From the NCBI GenBank assembly GCA_964458085.1, contig CAYWFF010000003.1, positions 1-53,647 of the forward strand: 53,647 nt of DNA. Reading direction: 5' to 3'. The notes under the pieces were generated by a model, which saw nothing but the letters and a program-made list of their open reading frames with translations, was not told the origin of the DNA and searched no databases. The translations under genes and the position numbers were made by a program. Positions 16,082-25,948 of this stretch are shown here, piece after piece. This DNA comes from CAYWFF01 sp964458085. Its GTDB lineage: Bacteria; Patescibacteriota; Microgenomatia; UBA8517. How positions within the stretch are numbered: the stretch's first letter is position 1; every line of letters starts with the position of its first letter.

Positions 16082-16297
16082 TTAGAGAGCAATTTGTGCT
16101 ATCGAAACAACGACGAAGAGTGCAGCAACTATAAACGTTGCACGGAAAACTACTTTTTCCAAACCCCTTCGGGTAAATGAGGAAGATGAGGCCCCTCCCA
16201 TTGAGCGGCCGAAACCCGTACCTTTAGCCTGAAGTAAAATAAAAGCGATAAGTATAAGTGAAAAAATAATTTGCAATATTAAAAACACAGAACCCAT
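16082..16297 (-). CDS. secG: preprotein translocase subunit SecG
   Basis: This 71-residue protein has two membrane helices (about 4-22 and 52-70) joined by the conserved loop LLQAKGTGFGRSMGGASSSS. SecG assists SecYE in protein export. The pattern LILLQ-x-GKG-x-G followed by G-S-rich residues is characteristic. It is read from its own promoter and is followed closely by the solute-binding gene. Confidence 0.93.
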   Translation of the reverse strand: MGSVFLILQIIFSLILIAFILLQAKGTGFGRSMGGASSSSFTRRGLEKVVFRATFIVAALFVVVSIAQIAL

Positions 16298-16304
16298 AAG
16301 CTGA

Positions 16305-16332
16305 TTATACCTTATTGTACTTTATGCAACAA
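16305..16332 (-). promoter_or_regulatory. promoter of secG
   Basis: A perfect TATAAT on the minus strand (16310-16305), with TTGTTG about 16-17 bp upstream of it. The -10 is so near the ATG at 16297 that the leader would be very short. Confidence 0.5.
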
Positions 16333-16372
16333 CCCGTCGGGAGGGCTTATGAGAGAGTTGAAAATATCTGCT

Positions 16373-19081
16373 TTATTTAATCAAAACCTTTTTATTTCGT
16401 CGTAGATATATGAGGAAAATTACAGTAAAAAGTGAGATGGCAAGCACCAGTTTAGTTAATAAGTTTACTTTTTCTTCTACAACAACAGTGATTTCGTAAC
16501 TTTTGGTGTTTCCTTCAAGGTTAATTTTTTCTTCGCCTTTAAAATTACCATAAGTAATAAAAACAGTGTGTTCTCCTTCGGTTAACCCTTCGAAAGTTAT
16601 TTTTCCTTCGGAATTAGTAATTCCCTGTTTTACTTCTGAATGAATTTCTACAGCAGCACCGGAAACAGCCTTATTTTTTGTATCTTTTACCGTTAGAGTT
16701 AAAGTGTAACCATCAACTTTGGGCGGAAAAATAGTTTCAGTATTGCCATTATCAATCACCGCTTCTTTATTAGGATTAAGCTCCTGAAAATTATTTGGAT
16801 TAATAGTTGGCACAATAGAAGTAAAATAATCGCTTGAATTTGTAGTTTTAATTACCGACCAAGGCCCCATGACATTACAGGTAGTTACTCCTCTAATTTT
16901 AAACTGGTAGGAAATACCAGGGATCAAATAGCTTATTGTATAAGTTGTTTGGTTTGCGGGGATTTGAGCTGTCCACTGGAAAAGGTTGTTTGTACCATAC
17001 GAAATATCATAGTGATCAACTTTGCCTGGTGATGAATACTTAAGTGTTACTGCATCATTTAGATAGTTTGGTGTAAGCGAATGTATGGTAGGAGCAAAAA
17101 GAGCATTTGGTGAACATGGAGAAATTGCTCCGTCTGAACCGGGTGCTGAAGTATTTTGCAAATTAAGCTCAAGAGCTGAATACCCCGACGGATGGGTATA
17201 GCTTCCTGTGGTGTCGAATGATCTTACATAAACTGTAACCGTTTGCGGAGAAAGACCCGATATTGTACAAGTATAGTTTTCAGACTTGCTGTCGAAAACC
17301 CCGTCATCCGGGGAACAGCTGTTCCAGTTTCCTGATTCGGAGTTTGTAGTGCTCCATTCAACACCTGCAATGTCTGTTACTGATGTAGCTGCGGCAACTG
17401 TGCCTTTGACAAGCGGAACAGCTTTGTAAGCGTAACTTCCAGAGCCTTCGGCAGATATTGAATGCGGATAATTTAGATAAATATATGAATATCCTACTGA
17501 AGCTTTAAATGCCGACATCAAAAGATCGTTTTTTTGATCGTTATTGACATCGAGCGTAGCTAAACTAAAGTAGCCCAAATATCCGTCGGCATATTCACCG
17601 TCAAAACGCATATCATAATTATCTGTGTCGGCCAAATTTATACTTTTAGTACCTGCATTAATATGATTAAAAAGTGTCTCACCGTAGATTAAATAAACCG
17701 AACCTGAATTACTAAGGCTATTATAATCAGACAAACCGTAGAACAGTAAGTCTTTGTAAGAATTTCCGTCGTTTTTATAATCAAACACTAACGCATTGCC
17801 GAAGTTAAGAGCGTGAGAAGCTGCTTCTCCGTCTACTCTGATGGTGTAGTTTTCAACCGATGAAAGCGGCAGGTCGTTTTCGTAGCCTGAAGTACTACTT
17901 AATATAGAATTAAGAATTATATAAGTAGATCCCGATGAAGTACCGTTGTAGTCCAGTACATCACCTGTGAGAAGCAAGTCGTCCAAACCGTCACTATCAA
18001 TATCACCAATATCAAGGCTTCCAAAAGAAAGGTCAGCACTGGCAGTCGGTCCGGAAAACCGGATATTGAAATTATTGTTTCCTGCTTGTAGAGAGGAAGT
18101 GTTGCCTGTTCCGCTAAAACCGGACAAAATTTCATCCATAATTATATATGCTGCACCTGCCCTTGAATTGTAGTTTCTGGCACCTAAAACAAGATCTGTT
18201 TTGCCGTCTCCGTCAAAATCTCCTGACTTTATGTTCTGGCCTAGATACTCACTTGAACCGCCGTCAAACCTTACAAGAAAACTGCTAGGCTCGTCAAGGT
18301 TTATGTCTTTGCCGGGAGAGGAATTTATAATTGTATTTGTTACAATAAAAACCGATCCTGAATTTGTGAAATCATTGTCTGAATCAGCAGAACTTACTGC
18401 TACATCTATCTTACCGTCATAATCAAAGTCACCCATTATCGTGCTCCGAAGGTACTTTGAAATATAGGCGCCTTCAAAATGGCCGTTAATGCGATAAGAG
18501 TAATTTGCTTCTTCGCTTAAATCCAGAATATTGCCGGTAGTTGTATAAGCAGCAAATATGGAATTATCAATAATATAAATTGTACCTGCATTAATATAGT
18601 TATTATCTGCTTTATATGCTCCGAGTATTAAATCTTTTTTACCGTCGTTTCCGATTATGTCGTATGCCCAAGTAGCCGTCATTCCTAATTCATCACCCAA
18701 TTCCGCACCGTCAATTCTCAGGTTATATGTTTCAGGATCGCCTAAAGATAAGCTTCCGGTATTGGTAGAAAGTAATGAATCAAAAATAAGATAAACTGAA
18801 CCATTACTGGTTCTTACAACATCATTGTAAGTACTGTCATGAAGTCCTGCGGGAATAATTAAATCGTTTTTGCCATTATTGTTTAAATCGGCGACGTTTG
18901 TGTGTCCGTACCCCAACCAATCATTTTCGTTTTCTCCGGAAAATTTATAATTATAATTCGAAGATTCCTGCAAAAACAAAATATTATCATCAGAGACCGC
19001 TGAAACATGTTCGTAAGTTTTCGGGTTTATTAGCAGGCTAAAAGCCAAAATAACAGCAAACAGTATTTTAAAAATAGACAT
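16373..19081 (-). CDS. surface protein with seven FG-GAP blades, Fn3-like and CnaB-like domains
   Basis: This 902-residue exported protein has a signal peptide at about 1-27. Seven FG-GAP units, each with a calcium loop such as DLNNNGKNDL, DFDYDGKIDV, DFDGDGKTDL, DIDSDGLDDL or DVNNDQKNDL, span roughly residues 40-540, enough for one seven-bladed propeller like the integrin alpha head. Fibronectin-type strands follow (about 555-770). Next comes a carboxypeptidase-regulatory/CnaB-like domain (about 790-865, VKDTKNKAVSGAAVEIH and GKITFEGLTEGEHTVFI). A C-terminal membrane helix with basic tail RRNKKVLIK closes it. It is likely a calcium-stabilised adhesin on the outer face of the membrane. The ligand is unknown. 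Confidence 0.88.
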   Translation of the reverse strand: MSIFKILFAVILAFSLLINPKTYEHVSAVSDDNILFLQESSNYNYKFSGENENDWLGYGHTNVADLNNNGKNDLIIPAGLHDSTYNDVVRTSNGSVYLIFDSLLSTNTGSLSLGDPETYNLRIDGAELGDELGMTATWAYDIIGNDGKKDLILGAYKADNNYINAGTIYIIDNSIFAAYTTTGNILDLSEEANYSYRINGHFEGAYISKYLRSTIMGDFDYDGKIDVAVSSADSDNDFTNSGSVFIVTNTIINSSPGKDINLDEPSSFLVRFDGGSSEYLGQNIKSGDFDGDGKTDLVLGARNYNSRAGAAYIIMDEILSGFSGTGNTSSLQAGNNNFNIRFSGPTASADLSFGSLDIGDIDSDGLDDLLLTGDVLDYNGTSSGSTYIILNSILSSTSGYENDLPLSSVENYTIRVDGEAASHALNFGNALVFDYKNDGNSYKDLLFYGLSDYNSLSNSGSVYLIYGETLFNHINAGTKSINLADTDNYDMRFDGEYADGYLGYFSLATLDVNNDQKNDLLMSAFKASVGYSYIYLNYPHSISAEGSGSYAYKAVPLVKGTVAAATSVTDIAGVEWSTTNSESGNWNSCSPDDGVFDSKSENYTCTISGLSPQTVTVYVRSFDTTGSYTHPSGYSALELNLQNTSAPGSDGAISPCSPNALFAPTIHSLTPNYLNDAVTLKYSSPGKVDHYDISYGTNNLFQWTAQIPANQTTYTISYLIPGISYQFKIRGVTTCNVMGPWSVIKTTNSSDYFTSIVPTINPNNFQELNPNKEAVIDNGNTETIFPPKVDGYTLTLTVKDTKNKAVSGAAVEIHSEVKQGITNSEGKITFEGLTEGEHTVFITYGNFKGEEKINLEGNTKSYEITVVVEEKVNLLTKLVLAISLFTVIFLIYLRRNKKVLIK

Positions 19082-19189
19082 TAAAGTATTAGTAATAACA
19101 TTTTAATTTTAGTTAAATTTAAAGTTGTATGGTTGTATAACCCGACAAGGGCTTGCAATGCGATACCTATAAATTTTAAACTAAAATAA

Positions 19190-19591
19190 TCATTTCGTTA
19201 TCCAATGCATAGTAGATGAGTAAAAGGAAAGCAGGAAGGAGAGGGCGATGTATGCCCAAAATCCTTCAAATGAAAGTGCAGGGATATCAAACCACTTGCT
19301 TGTGTATCCGCTGTAGTTAAAAACACCGATAGAAAAGTCCGATATAAGTAGTTCAACCAAATATATAGCTATCGCTGAGGAAACCCATCGAAATAGTCCG
19401 AAAGTAACCATATTCAGCGGTAAAAGAAGTATATTTATTACGGGTTTAGCAAAAATTGATACTGCCATGAGTCCGAGACCTGCTATTAGCAAGGTATCAT
19501 GCCCCTGGCCAAAAATCAATCCTGACGCCGTAAGAGACACCAAATAAAGCGAAACCGTATCAATTATGTAATGTCTTAAAAGCTTCTTCAC
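19190..19591 (-). CDS. holin-like membrane protein (PF04020 type)
   Basis: This 133-residue protein has four hydrophobic segments. The central stretch LGLMAVSIFAKPVINILLLP followed by LNMVTFGLFRWVSSAIAIYL matches the phage-holin 4 family pattern (N/KPIL..L.LPL..lTlGLF). Despite the name, most family members are chromosomal bacterial membrane proteins with no lysis role, and no phage genes lie nearby. It follows uvrC on the same strand after 24 nt. Confidence 0.8.
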   Translation of the reverse strand: MKKLLRHYIIDTVSLYLVSLTASGLIFGQGHDTLLIAGLGLMAVSIFAKPVINILLLPLNMVTFGLFRWVSSAIAIYLVELLISDFSIGVFNYSGYTSKWFDIPALSFEGFWAYIALSFLLSFYSSTMHWITK

Positions 19592-19615
19592 ACTTTAAGT
19601 ATAGTATTCAATTAA

Positions 19616-20956
19616 CTACTTTACCAGGAACTCTTTCGTGATAAGTTTATGGTGGAGTCTTCTTGCAAACCTGTGTGCTTCGTTACGGATCCGCTGAACC
19701 AGATTTTTTACATCACCCCTGTTTAAACGTACTTCTTTAAATGAGCCGTCTTTTTGCATAAATACAAGAGTTTCATATCTTTTAGCCAGTCCGGCTACTG
19801 CAATGTCGTGCGGGAAAAAGATTTCTGAAAATACTTTAGTCTGGACTTTTCCTCCGTCTACAATAATCAGATCCGGTATACCCCATAACGGTAAATATTT
19901 TGTGCGGCGCTCGGCAACTTCCGCCATGGAAGCTATGTCATCGTAGCCTTTTTTCTGATGAATTTTAAAATGTCTGTAAAGCTGTTTGTCAGGCTCCCCT
20001 TTTATAAATGTAACCATTGACGCTGTAGGTTTTTCACCGGCAAGGTGTGCTATGTCATAACACTCTATCCGTTCCAGCGATATAAGCTGGATTTGAGAAT
20101 AATTATTAACTATCTTTTTAAGCTCTGTCGTCTCGTTTTCTCTTACCTCGTTGTAAAAATAAGGGTTTTGCAAAAAATAATTTGTAGGGGTAACAGGTTG
20201 AGTAATGTAGTCAAGAGATTCTATTTTTTTCTTAATCAATTGGGCTTCTTCAAATTGCTGTTCTTTTGCAAGATTACCCATCTCTTTTTCTAAATCGTTT
20301 CTGACTGAATTAATTTTACCTTCCAACACCCTTTTTATATTTTTAATATTTCCCCGATAAATTTTGTGCATTTTTGACTTTTTGTTTTCGTCTTTCTCAT
20401 TTAAAATCCCAGAAGGACAAGGGTTACAAAGGCCGATTTGTGAATAGAGGCATGGGCGTTTAGCAGGTGGGTGTTGACTGTATGGAAAAAGACGTCTCAA
20501 AAGCTTAAGAACCATTTTTACATTTGTTGAAGAAGGATAAGGGCCAAAAAAGGCTAAGGTCTTTTCCTTAACGTCTATTTTTCTGGCTGTCAGTACTTGG
20601 GGAAACACATCTTTAGTAATTTTAATGTATAGCGGGTGTTTGTCGTCTTTCAGTTCGATATTGAATTTCGGTTGAAAGTGTTTTATTAAATTAGCTTCCA
20701 AGAGTAGGGCTTCGAGTTCGGAGTTTACTTTTATAACAGAAAAAAATACCGACTCTTTCATTAATTGGGAAGTTTTTAAGTTAACATCAGGCGACAAATA
20801 AGAAATTAAACGGCGTTTCAGGTTTATTGCTTTACCGATGTAAAGCGGTTTGTCTACTGAATTATCCCAAAATAAATACACACCTTGCGTTTCGGGAGCG
20901 GAAAGAATGTTTTTTCTAGTTACTTTCTTTTTCTTCTGATTTTGTATGTTTTGCAT
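19616..20956 (-). CDS. uvrC: excinuclease UvrC lacking the HhH domain
   Basis: This 446-residue protein has the GIY-YIG nuclease domain (about 22-100; GVYLFWD, PLYIGKA, ELEALLLEANLIKHFQPKFN), a cysteine cluster (RPCLYSQIGLCNPC), the UvrB-binding UVR motif (about 220-255) and the RNase H-like 5' nuclease domain (ECYDIAH, IIVDGGK, RNEAHRFAR). It ends only about 10 residues after that last motif. The C-terminal helix-hairpin-helix pair of full-length UvrC (about 600 residues) is missing, and only 24 nt separate the stop from the next gene. It incises damaged DNA on both sides with UvrA and UvrB. It overlaps the transglutaminase gene by 41 nt. Confidence 0.93.
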   Translation of the reverse strand: MQNIQNQKKKKVTRKNILSAPETQGVYLFWDNSVDKPLYIGKAINLKRRLISYLSPDVNLKTSQLMKESVFFSVIKVNSELEALLLEANLIKHFQPKFNIELKDDKHPLYIKITKDVFPQVLTARKIDVKEKTLAFFGPYPSSTNVKMVLKLLRRLFPYSQHPPAKRPCLYSQIGLCNPCPSGILNEKDENKKSKMHKIYRGNIKNIKRVLEGKINSVRNDLEKEMGNLAKEQQFEEAQLIKKKIESLDYITQPVTPTNYFLQNPYFYNEVRENETTELKKIVNNYSQIQLISLERIECYDIAHLAGEKPTASMVTFIKGEPDKQLYRHFKIHQKKGYDDIASMAEVAERRTKYLPLWGIPDLIIVDGGKVQTKVFSEIFFPHDIAVAGLAKRYETLVFMQKDGSFKEVRLNRGDVKNLVQRIRNEAHRFARRLHHKLITKEFLVK

Positions 20957-22778
20957 TTGATTTTAAAGCTGCTAAAAATCCACCCAGAAGTTTACTATGC
21001 GAAAATGCTATTGCAAAGAACAAGACTAATCCGACTATCGCAAGCTGCAACACTACTGTGTTTGCCTTGTTGTTGGGAATAGTTATTTCGTTTTCACCTG
21101 CCTTAACTTTAATCAAAGTGGGTGTACGGGTACCTAGAAAACCAACAGGAACAGATATTATAGTTTCATAATTTGAGGCGGGGGGAAGCACTTTTATATT
21201 TTCTGACTTTACAATTTCATTGTTAAACATAACCTCTACTTGCTGATCATAAACCGCAAAAGGACTTTCATTTTCTATTTTTACAAGTACCGTTCTTGAT
21301 AGCAGCGGCAACCGTTCTTTCTCTGTCGGAAAAATCGCCAAAGTCTGTTTTCTTAAAAGAGGAAGCTGGCCAAAAGTTACAAAAACATCTTTTTGCGGTT
21401 GAGGCCCAAGTTTGTATGAACCCGGAGGATATGGTTTTTCGGGATCCTTGCCGTGAATTACAAATGCAAAATGCCGTAAATCAAGTTTGTGAAAATAGTC
21501 AACACCCTTTGTAATTGAACCCCAGGTCGGGTCTATCGGTATCCAGCTTTTTTGCTCACTATCCCAATACTCCGGCCAGGAATGGAGTACGTCTGCAACT
21601 AGGGATAACGGTTGTGTAACGGGATTTTCAGTATATGCAAAGCCGTTAATTTCCCGCGCAGGAATTCCGGCTGCCCGCGCGAGAGCAATAAAAAGATCGG
21701 TGAATTCCATGCAAATGGCGTTTGTAGGGTTATTTAAAGCCGATTTTGCCCCGAGCCTTTCCCGTCTAAGGTCCTGATTGGTTTTGTAAACCAGTTTTGT
21801 GATTACATAATTATATATTGCTTCAGGAGTTCTGAGAGTTTGGGCAAGAGCGGCAATGTCAGGATCTTCGGACTGCCAGTAAGCAGTGGGTTTTGTGTAA
21901 AGATCTTTGTCAACTGCGGAAGGTGAGTGCAGCTGTATGGGTCTTGAGAAAAGCTGCACTACTCCTTTTGCAATTACGTCAACTCTCTCCCTTGCGTGTA
22001 CGTTGTAGCGTCCCAGCCAATTGCCGTCAGCATCAACTATGACTGAATCCGGCTTGGGCACAATACTTTCAAAAAATACTTTTTGGGTAGCAGTATCAGG
22101 TGGAAGAGCAATTTCTATAAAACTGTCTTTTGATAGAGGATTTTCAAGATGATAAGTCAGATTAAAAGCAAATACCTGAAATTGGCCGAAGCCGGCTGAT
22201 ATGCCCGCTTTTTCGATTTCCCTTTTTTCAAAAAAAAGTCTTCTTTCGTTCGTGCCTTCTTCTTCTTTAACGGGTTTCGGGGCAATATATGCAGTGTTGC
22301 CGTAAACCGTGGGTACACGTACTATTGCATCGTAAGTTCTGAAATCCAGTCCGTTTTCAAGCCTCGGAATTGAAACTTCCCAAATTTCACCTGACTTTTT
22401 TGTAATTTCGCTGTCTAAATAACTTATGCTGAATTCGTGAAAGTTACCTACTCCGGGTTTTTCCTCCGGAAGCTTTACTTCAATGTCAGCTCCTCCGTTA
22501 CTTTTTCTTACTTCAAAGTTTAAATCTTTTCCCTGTGGTGTTTTAACTTCTACGCCCTGTGGTTCAATATTTGATAGTTTCAATATGTAAGAAGATGCAT
22601 AAACCTCAGATCGGGCATTGGTTACCTGAAGTAAATATGTAACATTGGTTGTACCGTCAGTTTTCAAAAAATAGTTAACTTCAGCATCAGTGTGAAAATC
22701 ACCAGCATTAGCAGGAGAAACTGATATTAAAAAAGAGGTTGCTATAAAAAGAAGTAAAAAGTTGATTTTTTTGGACAT
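20916..22778 (-). CDS. exported transglutaminase-like protein
   Basis: This 620-residue protein begins with a signal peptide (start KKINFLLLFIATSFLISV, cleavage after ANA). The start is set at 22778 because this ATG opens the signal peptide; longer frames run into uvrA. Beta-sandwich regions fill the first about 300 residues. A transglutaminase core follows with the Cys-His-Asp triad in NAICMEFTDLFIALARAAG, DVLHSWPEYW and WIPIDPTWG. A C-terminal membrane helix (VVLQLAIVGLVLFFAIAF) and a charged tail anchor it. Family members are proteases or crosslinkers of extracellular proteins. It overlaps uvrC, so the two may be translated together. Confidence 0.88.
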   Translation of the reverse strand: MSKKINFLLLFIATSFLISVSPANAGDFHTDAEVNYFLKTDGTTNVTYLLQVTNARSEVYASSYILKLSNIEPQGVEVKTPQGKDLNFEVRKSNGGADIEVKLPEEKPGVGNFHEFSISYLDSEITKKSGEIWEVSIPRLENGLDFRTYDAIVRVPTVYGNTAYIAPKPVKEEEGTNERRLFFEKREIEKAGISAGFGQFQVFAFNLTYHLENPLSKDSFIEIALPPDTATQKVFFESIVPKPDSVIVDADGNWLGRYNVHARERVDVIAKGVVQLFSRPIQLHSPSAVDKDLYTKPTAYWQSEDPDIAALAQTLRTPEAIYNYVITKLVYKTNQDLRRERLGAKSALNNPTNAICMEFTDLFIALARAAGIPAREINGFAYTENPVTQPLSLVADVLHSWPEYWDSEQKSWIPIDPTWGSITKGVDYFHKLDLRHFAFVIHGKDPEKPYPPGSYKLGPQPQKDVFVTFGQLPLLRKQTLAIFPTEKERLPLLSRTVLVKIENESPFAVYDQQVEVMFNNEIVKSENIKVLPPASNYETIISVPVGFLGTRTPTLIKVKAGENEITIPNNKANTVVLQLAIVGLVLFFAIAFSHSKLLGGFLAALKSNAKHTKSEEKESN

Positions 22779-22845
22779 AGAAACATTATACGTGATGAAA
22801 GCGTTTATATGCTTTTTAAATCTTAAGCCAAAAAAAGCTGGAAAA

Positions 22846-25761
22846 CTATCGGAGATATTTTCCCGTATAGGACAAAGGTGTATCAATTAGAGTTGAAACC
22901 GAGCCTTCAGCAACGATGTTTCCGCCTTTGTCGCCCCCTTCCGGCCCCAGATCAATTAACCAGTCTGCATTTTTAATGACATCGATGTTGTGCTCAATTA
23001 CGTAAACGCTGTTGCCTTTATCCACAAGAAGCCTCAGAACATTTAACAGTTTTTGGATATCCGCAAAATGCAATCCCGTAGTCGGCTCATCCAATATATA
23101 AACTGTTTTACCGGTTGCCCTTTTAGATAATTCCGTTGCCAGTTTTACCCTTTGTGCTTCTCCACCTGATAATGTTGTCGCAGGTTGGCCCAGTTCCATA
23201 TATTCCAAACCAACCGCCTTCAGTGTATCAAGCTTTGCCATAATGGGATTGTGTGCATGGAAAAATTCTGAAGCCTCTGAAACTGTCATTTCCAAAACAT
23301 CCGCAATGTTTTTTCCGCGGAACATAATTTCCAAAGTTTGAACGTTATATCTTTTGCCGTGACACACTTCGCAAGTAATCCATAAGTCGCTCATGAACTG
23401 CATCTCAATTTTTATTTGTCCCTGACCTTCGCAAGCCTCACATCTCCCACCCTTTACGTTAAATGAAAATCTGCCCTTATTAAATCCTGCAGCTTTTGCT
23501 TCTCTGGAAGCTGCATAAACATCACGAATTAAATCGAAAAGTTTTGTATAGGTTGCGGGGTTACTTCGCGGTGTTCTTCCTATGGGTGACTGGTCGATCA
23601 GAACAACTTTATCTACTAGTTCATATCCTTCGAGTGAAGTGTGTGCTCCAATGTCACCGTTAAACTCTCTTTGAATTTCACTGGCCAACGCAGGATAAAG
23701 CGTTTCTACGAGCAGAGTGCTTTTCCCGCTACCTGAAACGCCTGTTACGACTACCAGTTTACCTAAAGGAAAAGTTACATCAATGTTTTTTAAATTGAAC
23801 TGTTTTGCGCCGCGCAAAGTAAGGGAATGGTTAGAGTTTTCAATCTTTTTCTGAATTGGTGAATCTATTGTTAACTTACCTGAAAGGTATTTTCCGGTAA
23901 GTGATTTGGGATTTGCTATCAATTCCCCGAAAGTACCCTTTGCAGTCACTTCTCCGCCTTTTTTACCTGCTTCCGGTCCAAAATCTATAATGTAATCAGC
24001 TGCTTTCATCATCTCTTCATCATGCTCCACTACAACAACCGTATTTCCCAAGCCTTTAAGTTTTTTAAGAGTTTGGATTAATTTATCATTATCCCTTTGG
24101 TGGAGACCGATTGTGGGTTCGTCCAAAACGTAAAGTACACCGGTCAGACCCGACCCTATTTGACTTGCCAGGCGAATTCTTTGCGCCTCTCCTCCTGAAA
24201 GGGTGCCTGCTGAACGGTCAAGAGTGAGGTATTCTAAACCGACGGATATCAAAAAGCCGACACGCGCATCGATTTCTCTAATTATAAGCTTGCCGATTTC
24301 CCGCTCTTTTTCTGTCAACACTTTACCGTCAAGAAGTGCTTTGGTCCAGGTAACTGTTTGTTCAATGGGTAGCGCAGCTATTTCACTAATTGCCCTTTTG
24401 TCAATTGTAATACCCAGCGCTTCCTTTTTGAGTCGGGCACCCTTGCATTCAGGGCAGACTCGTTCACGCATATATTTTTCCATTTCACCCCTTACCCAAT
24501 CGGATTCAGTGGAGGTGTGTCTCTTTTCTACTTCTGCTACTATGCCTTGAAACACCTCATAAATATAAGTGTGTTTACCAAACCTATTATTGCCTTCGAC
24601 TTTGTATTCTTTTAAACCGGTTCCTGACAGCAATAAATCTTTATGTTCCAGTGGTATATTTTTAAATGCTTTGTAAGGATCAATTCCGTTTTCTTCGCAA
24701 ACTTTCATTACCAATCTGGCAAACCAGGTGTCGTGTTCAAACATGTTACCGAAAGGAAGAATACCTCCTTCTACTATGTTTAATTCGTCCGAAAAGACCA
24801 GTTCCGGTTCAACTTTCAGTATTTTCCCGATGCCTGAACAGGTCGGACAAGCTCCATGAGGGGAATTGAAAGAAAAAGTACGCGGTTCTATTTCAGGCAG
24901 CTGAACGTTATCTATTGGACAGGCAAATCGCTCCGAAAACAAGTGATCCTCAAATATTTTGGGAAACTCGGGCATCTCAAATGCTTCATCTTTTATTTCA
25001 CTTATTAATACCAGGCCTTCCGATAATTTTAATGCCTGCTCTATTGAGTCCGTTAATCTGCTTTTTAAGTTCTGTATAAAAACTTCATCTTTCAGATCTT
25101 TATGTATAACTGAAATTCTGTCAATTACAGTTTCAATTGTGTGTTTATTCGTTTTAATAAGAACAAAATCGTCCTTTAAATTTTTTATATAACCGTCAAC
25201 CCTTACCTGAGAATAGCCTTTTGACTTGAGGTTGGAAAAAAGCGTAGAAAACTCACCCTTTTTATCATTTACAACGGGAGACAAAACAAAAAATCTGGAT
25301 CTTGTATGGGCTTTGGCAGTTTCAGTTATAAGAGTGAGCGAACCTTTGGCAATTTCATCAATTGATTGGCTGGCAATTTCCCTGCCGCATACAGGACAGT
25401 GGGGATGGCCGATTCGGGCATAAAGCAATCTCAGATAATCGTAAACTTCGGTAACTGTTCCTACAGTTGAGCGGGGATTTCTGGAAGTAGTTTTTTGATC
25501 TATTGAAATTGCAGGAGAGAGCCCTTCTATAAGGTCAACATCGGGTTTTTCCATCAATCCCAAAAACTGTCTCGCGTATGTTGACAGACTTTCTACATAC
25601 CTTCTTTGGCCTTCCGCATAAATAGTGTCAAAGGCTAGTGAGCTTTTACCGCTGCCCGAAACTCCGGTAAATACAACAAGTTTATTTTTAGGAATATCAA
25701 GATCAATGTTTTTGAGATTGTGCTGTCTGGCGCCTCTTATTTTTATTACATTTTCTTCCAT
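22846..25761 (-). CDS. uvrA: excinuclease UvrA
   Basis: This protein of about 970 residues has two ABC ATPase modules: FTGVSGSGKSSLAFDTIYAE and VTGVSGSGKSTLLVETLY for the P-loops, and two LSGGEAQR signatures. Zinc-finger cysteines (CPVCGREI, CPTCSGIG, CEACEGQG, CEVCHGKRY) are in place. It finds DNA damage and loads UvrB. The ATG at 25761 opens the standard MEENVIKIRGARQHNLKN start; a TTG four codons upstream is less likely. A TATAAT lies about 45 nt before the ATG. uvrB lies a few hundred bases upstream on the same strand. Confidence 0.97.
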   Translation of the reverse strand: MEENVIKIRGARQHNLKNIDLDIPKNKLVVFTGVSGSGKSSLAFDTIYAEGQRRYVESLSTYARQFLGLMEKPDVDLIEGLSPAISIDQKTTSRNPRSTVGTVTEVYDYLRLLYARIGHPHCPVCGREIASQSIDEIAKGSLTLITETAKAHTRSRFFVLSPVVNDKKGEFSTLFSNLKSKGYSQVRVDGYIKNLKDDFVLIKTNKHTIETVIDRISVIHKDLKDEVFIQNLKSRLTDSIEQALKLSEGLVLISEIKDEAFEMPEFPKIFEDHLFSERFACPIDNVQLPEIEPRTFSFNSPHGACPTCSGIGKILKVEPELVFSDELNIVEGGILPFGNMFEHDTWFARLVMKVCEENGIDPYKAFKNIPLEHKDLLLSGTGLKEYKVEGNNRFGKHTYIYEVFQGIVAEVEKRHTSTESDWVRGEMEKYMRERVCPECKGARLKKEALGITIDKRAISEIAALPIEQTVTWTKALLDGKVLTEKEREIGKLIIREIDARVGFLISVGLEYLTLDRSAGTLSGGEAQRIRLASQIGSGLTGVLYVLDEPTIGLHQRDNDKLIQTLKKLKGLGNTVVVVEHDEEMMKAADYIIDFGPEAGKKGGEVTAKGTFGELIANPKSLTGKYLSGKLTIDSPIQKKIENSNHSLTLRGAKQFNLKNIDVTFPLGKLVVVTGVSGSGKSTLLVETLYPALASEIQREFNGDIGAHTSLEGYELVDKVVLIDQSPIGRTPRSNPATYTKLFDLIRDVYAASREAKAAGFNKGRFSFNVKGGRCEACEGQGQIKIEMQFMSDLWITCEVCHGKRYNVQTLEIMFRGKNIADVLEMTVSEASEFFHAHNPIMAKLDTLKAVGLEYMELGQPATTLSGGEAQRVKLATELSKRATGKTVYILDEPTTGLHFADIQKLLNVLRLLVDKGNSVYVIEHNIDVIKNADWLIDLGPEGGDKGGNIVAEGSVSTLIDTPLSYTGKYLR

Positions 25762-25948
25762 ATAATCACGCAAAAATACCAGCGGAAATCCGTGGCAGAA
25801 AGATTATACATAAGTTAGCGGGAAGAATGAAGAGTCAATATTCGGTAATTATATGGGTGTGCCGACTGTTTATCCGTCAAGTTTGTAATACTAATTTTGT
25901 AATCAAATTATTACTGCAAAAATCAAAAAATATGTATACAATTAATGT

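Noticed and set aside
22779..22886. Longer N terminus for the transglutaminase-like protein
   Set aside because: It would overlap uvrA and bury the signal peptide that begins at the ATG at 22778.
24203..24550. 115-codon plus-strand frame
   Set aside because: Antisense to the well-conserved middle of uvrA; no ribosome site.
25762..25773. Earlier TTG start for uvrA
   Set aside because: The ATG at 25761 gives the standard UvrA N terminus; no ribosome site favours the TTG.
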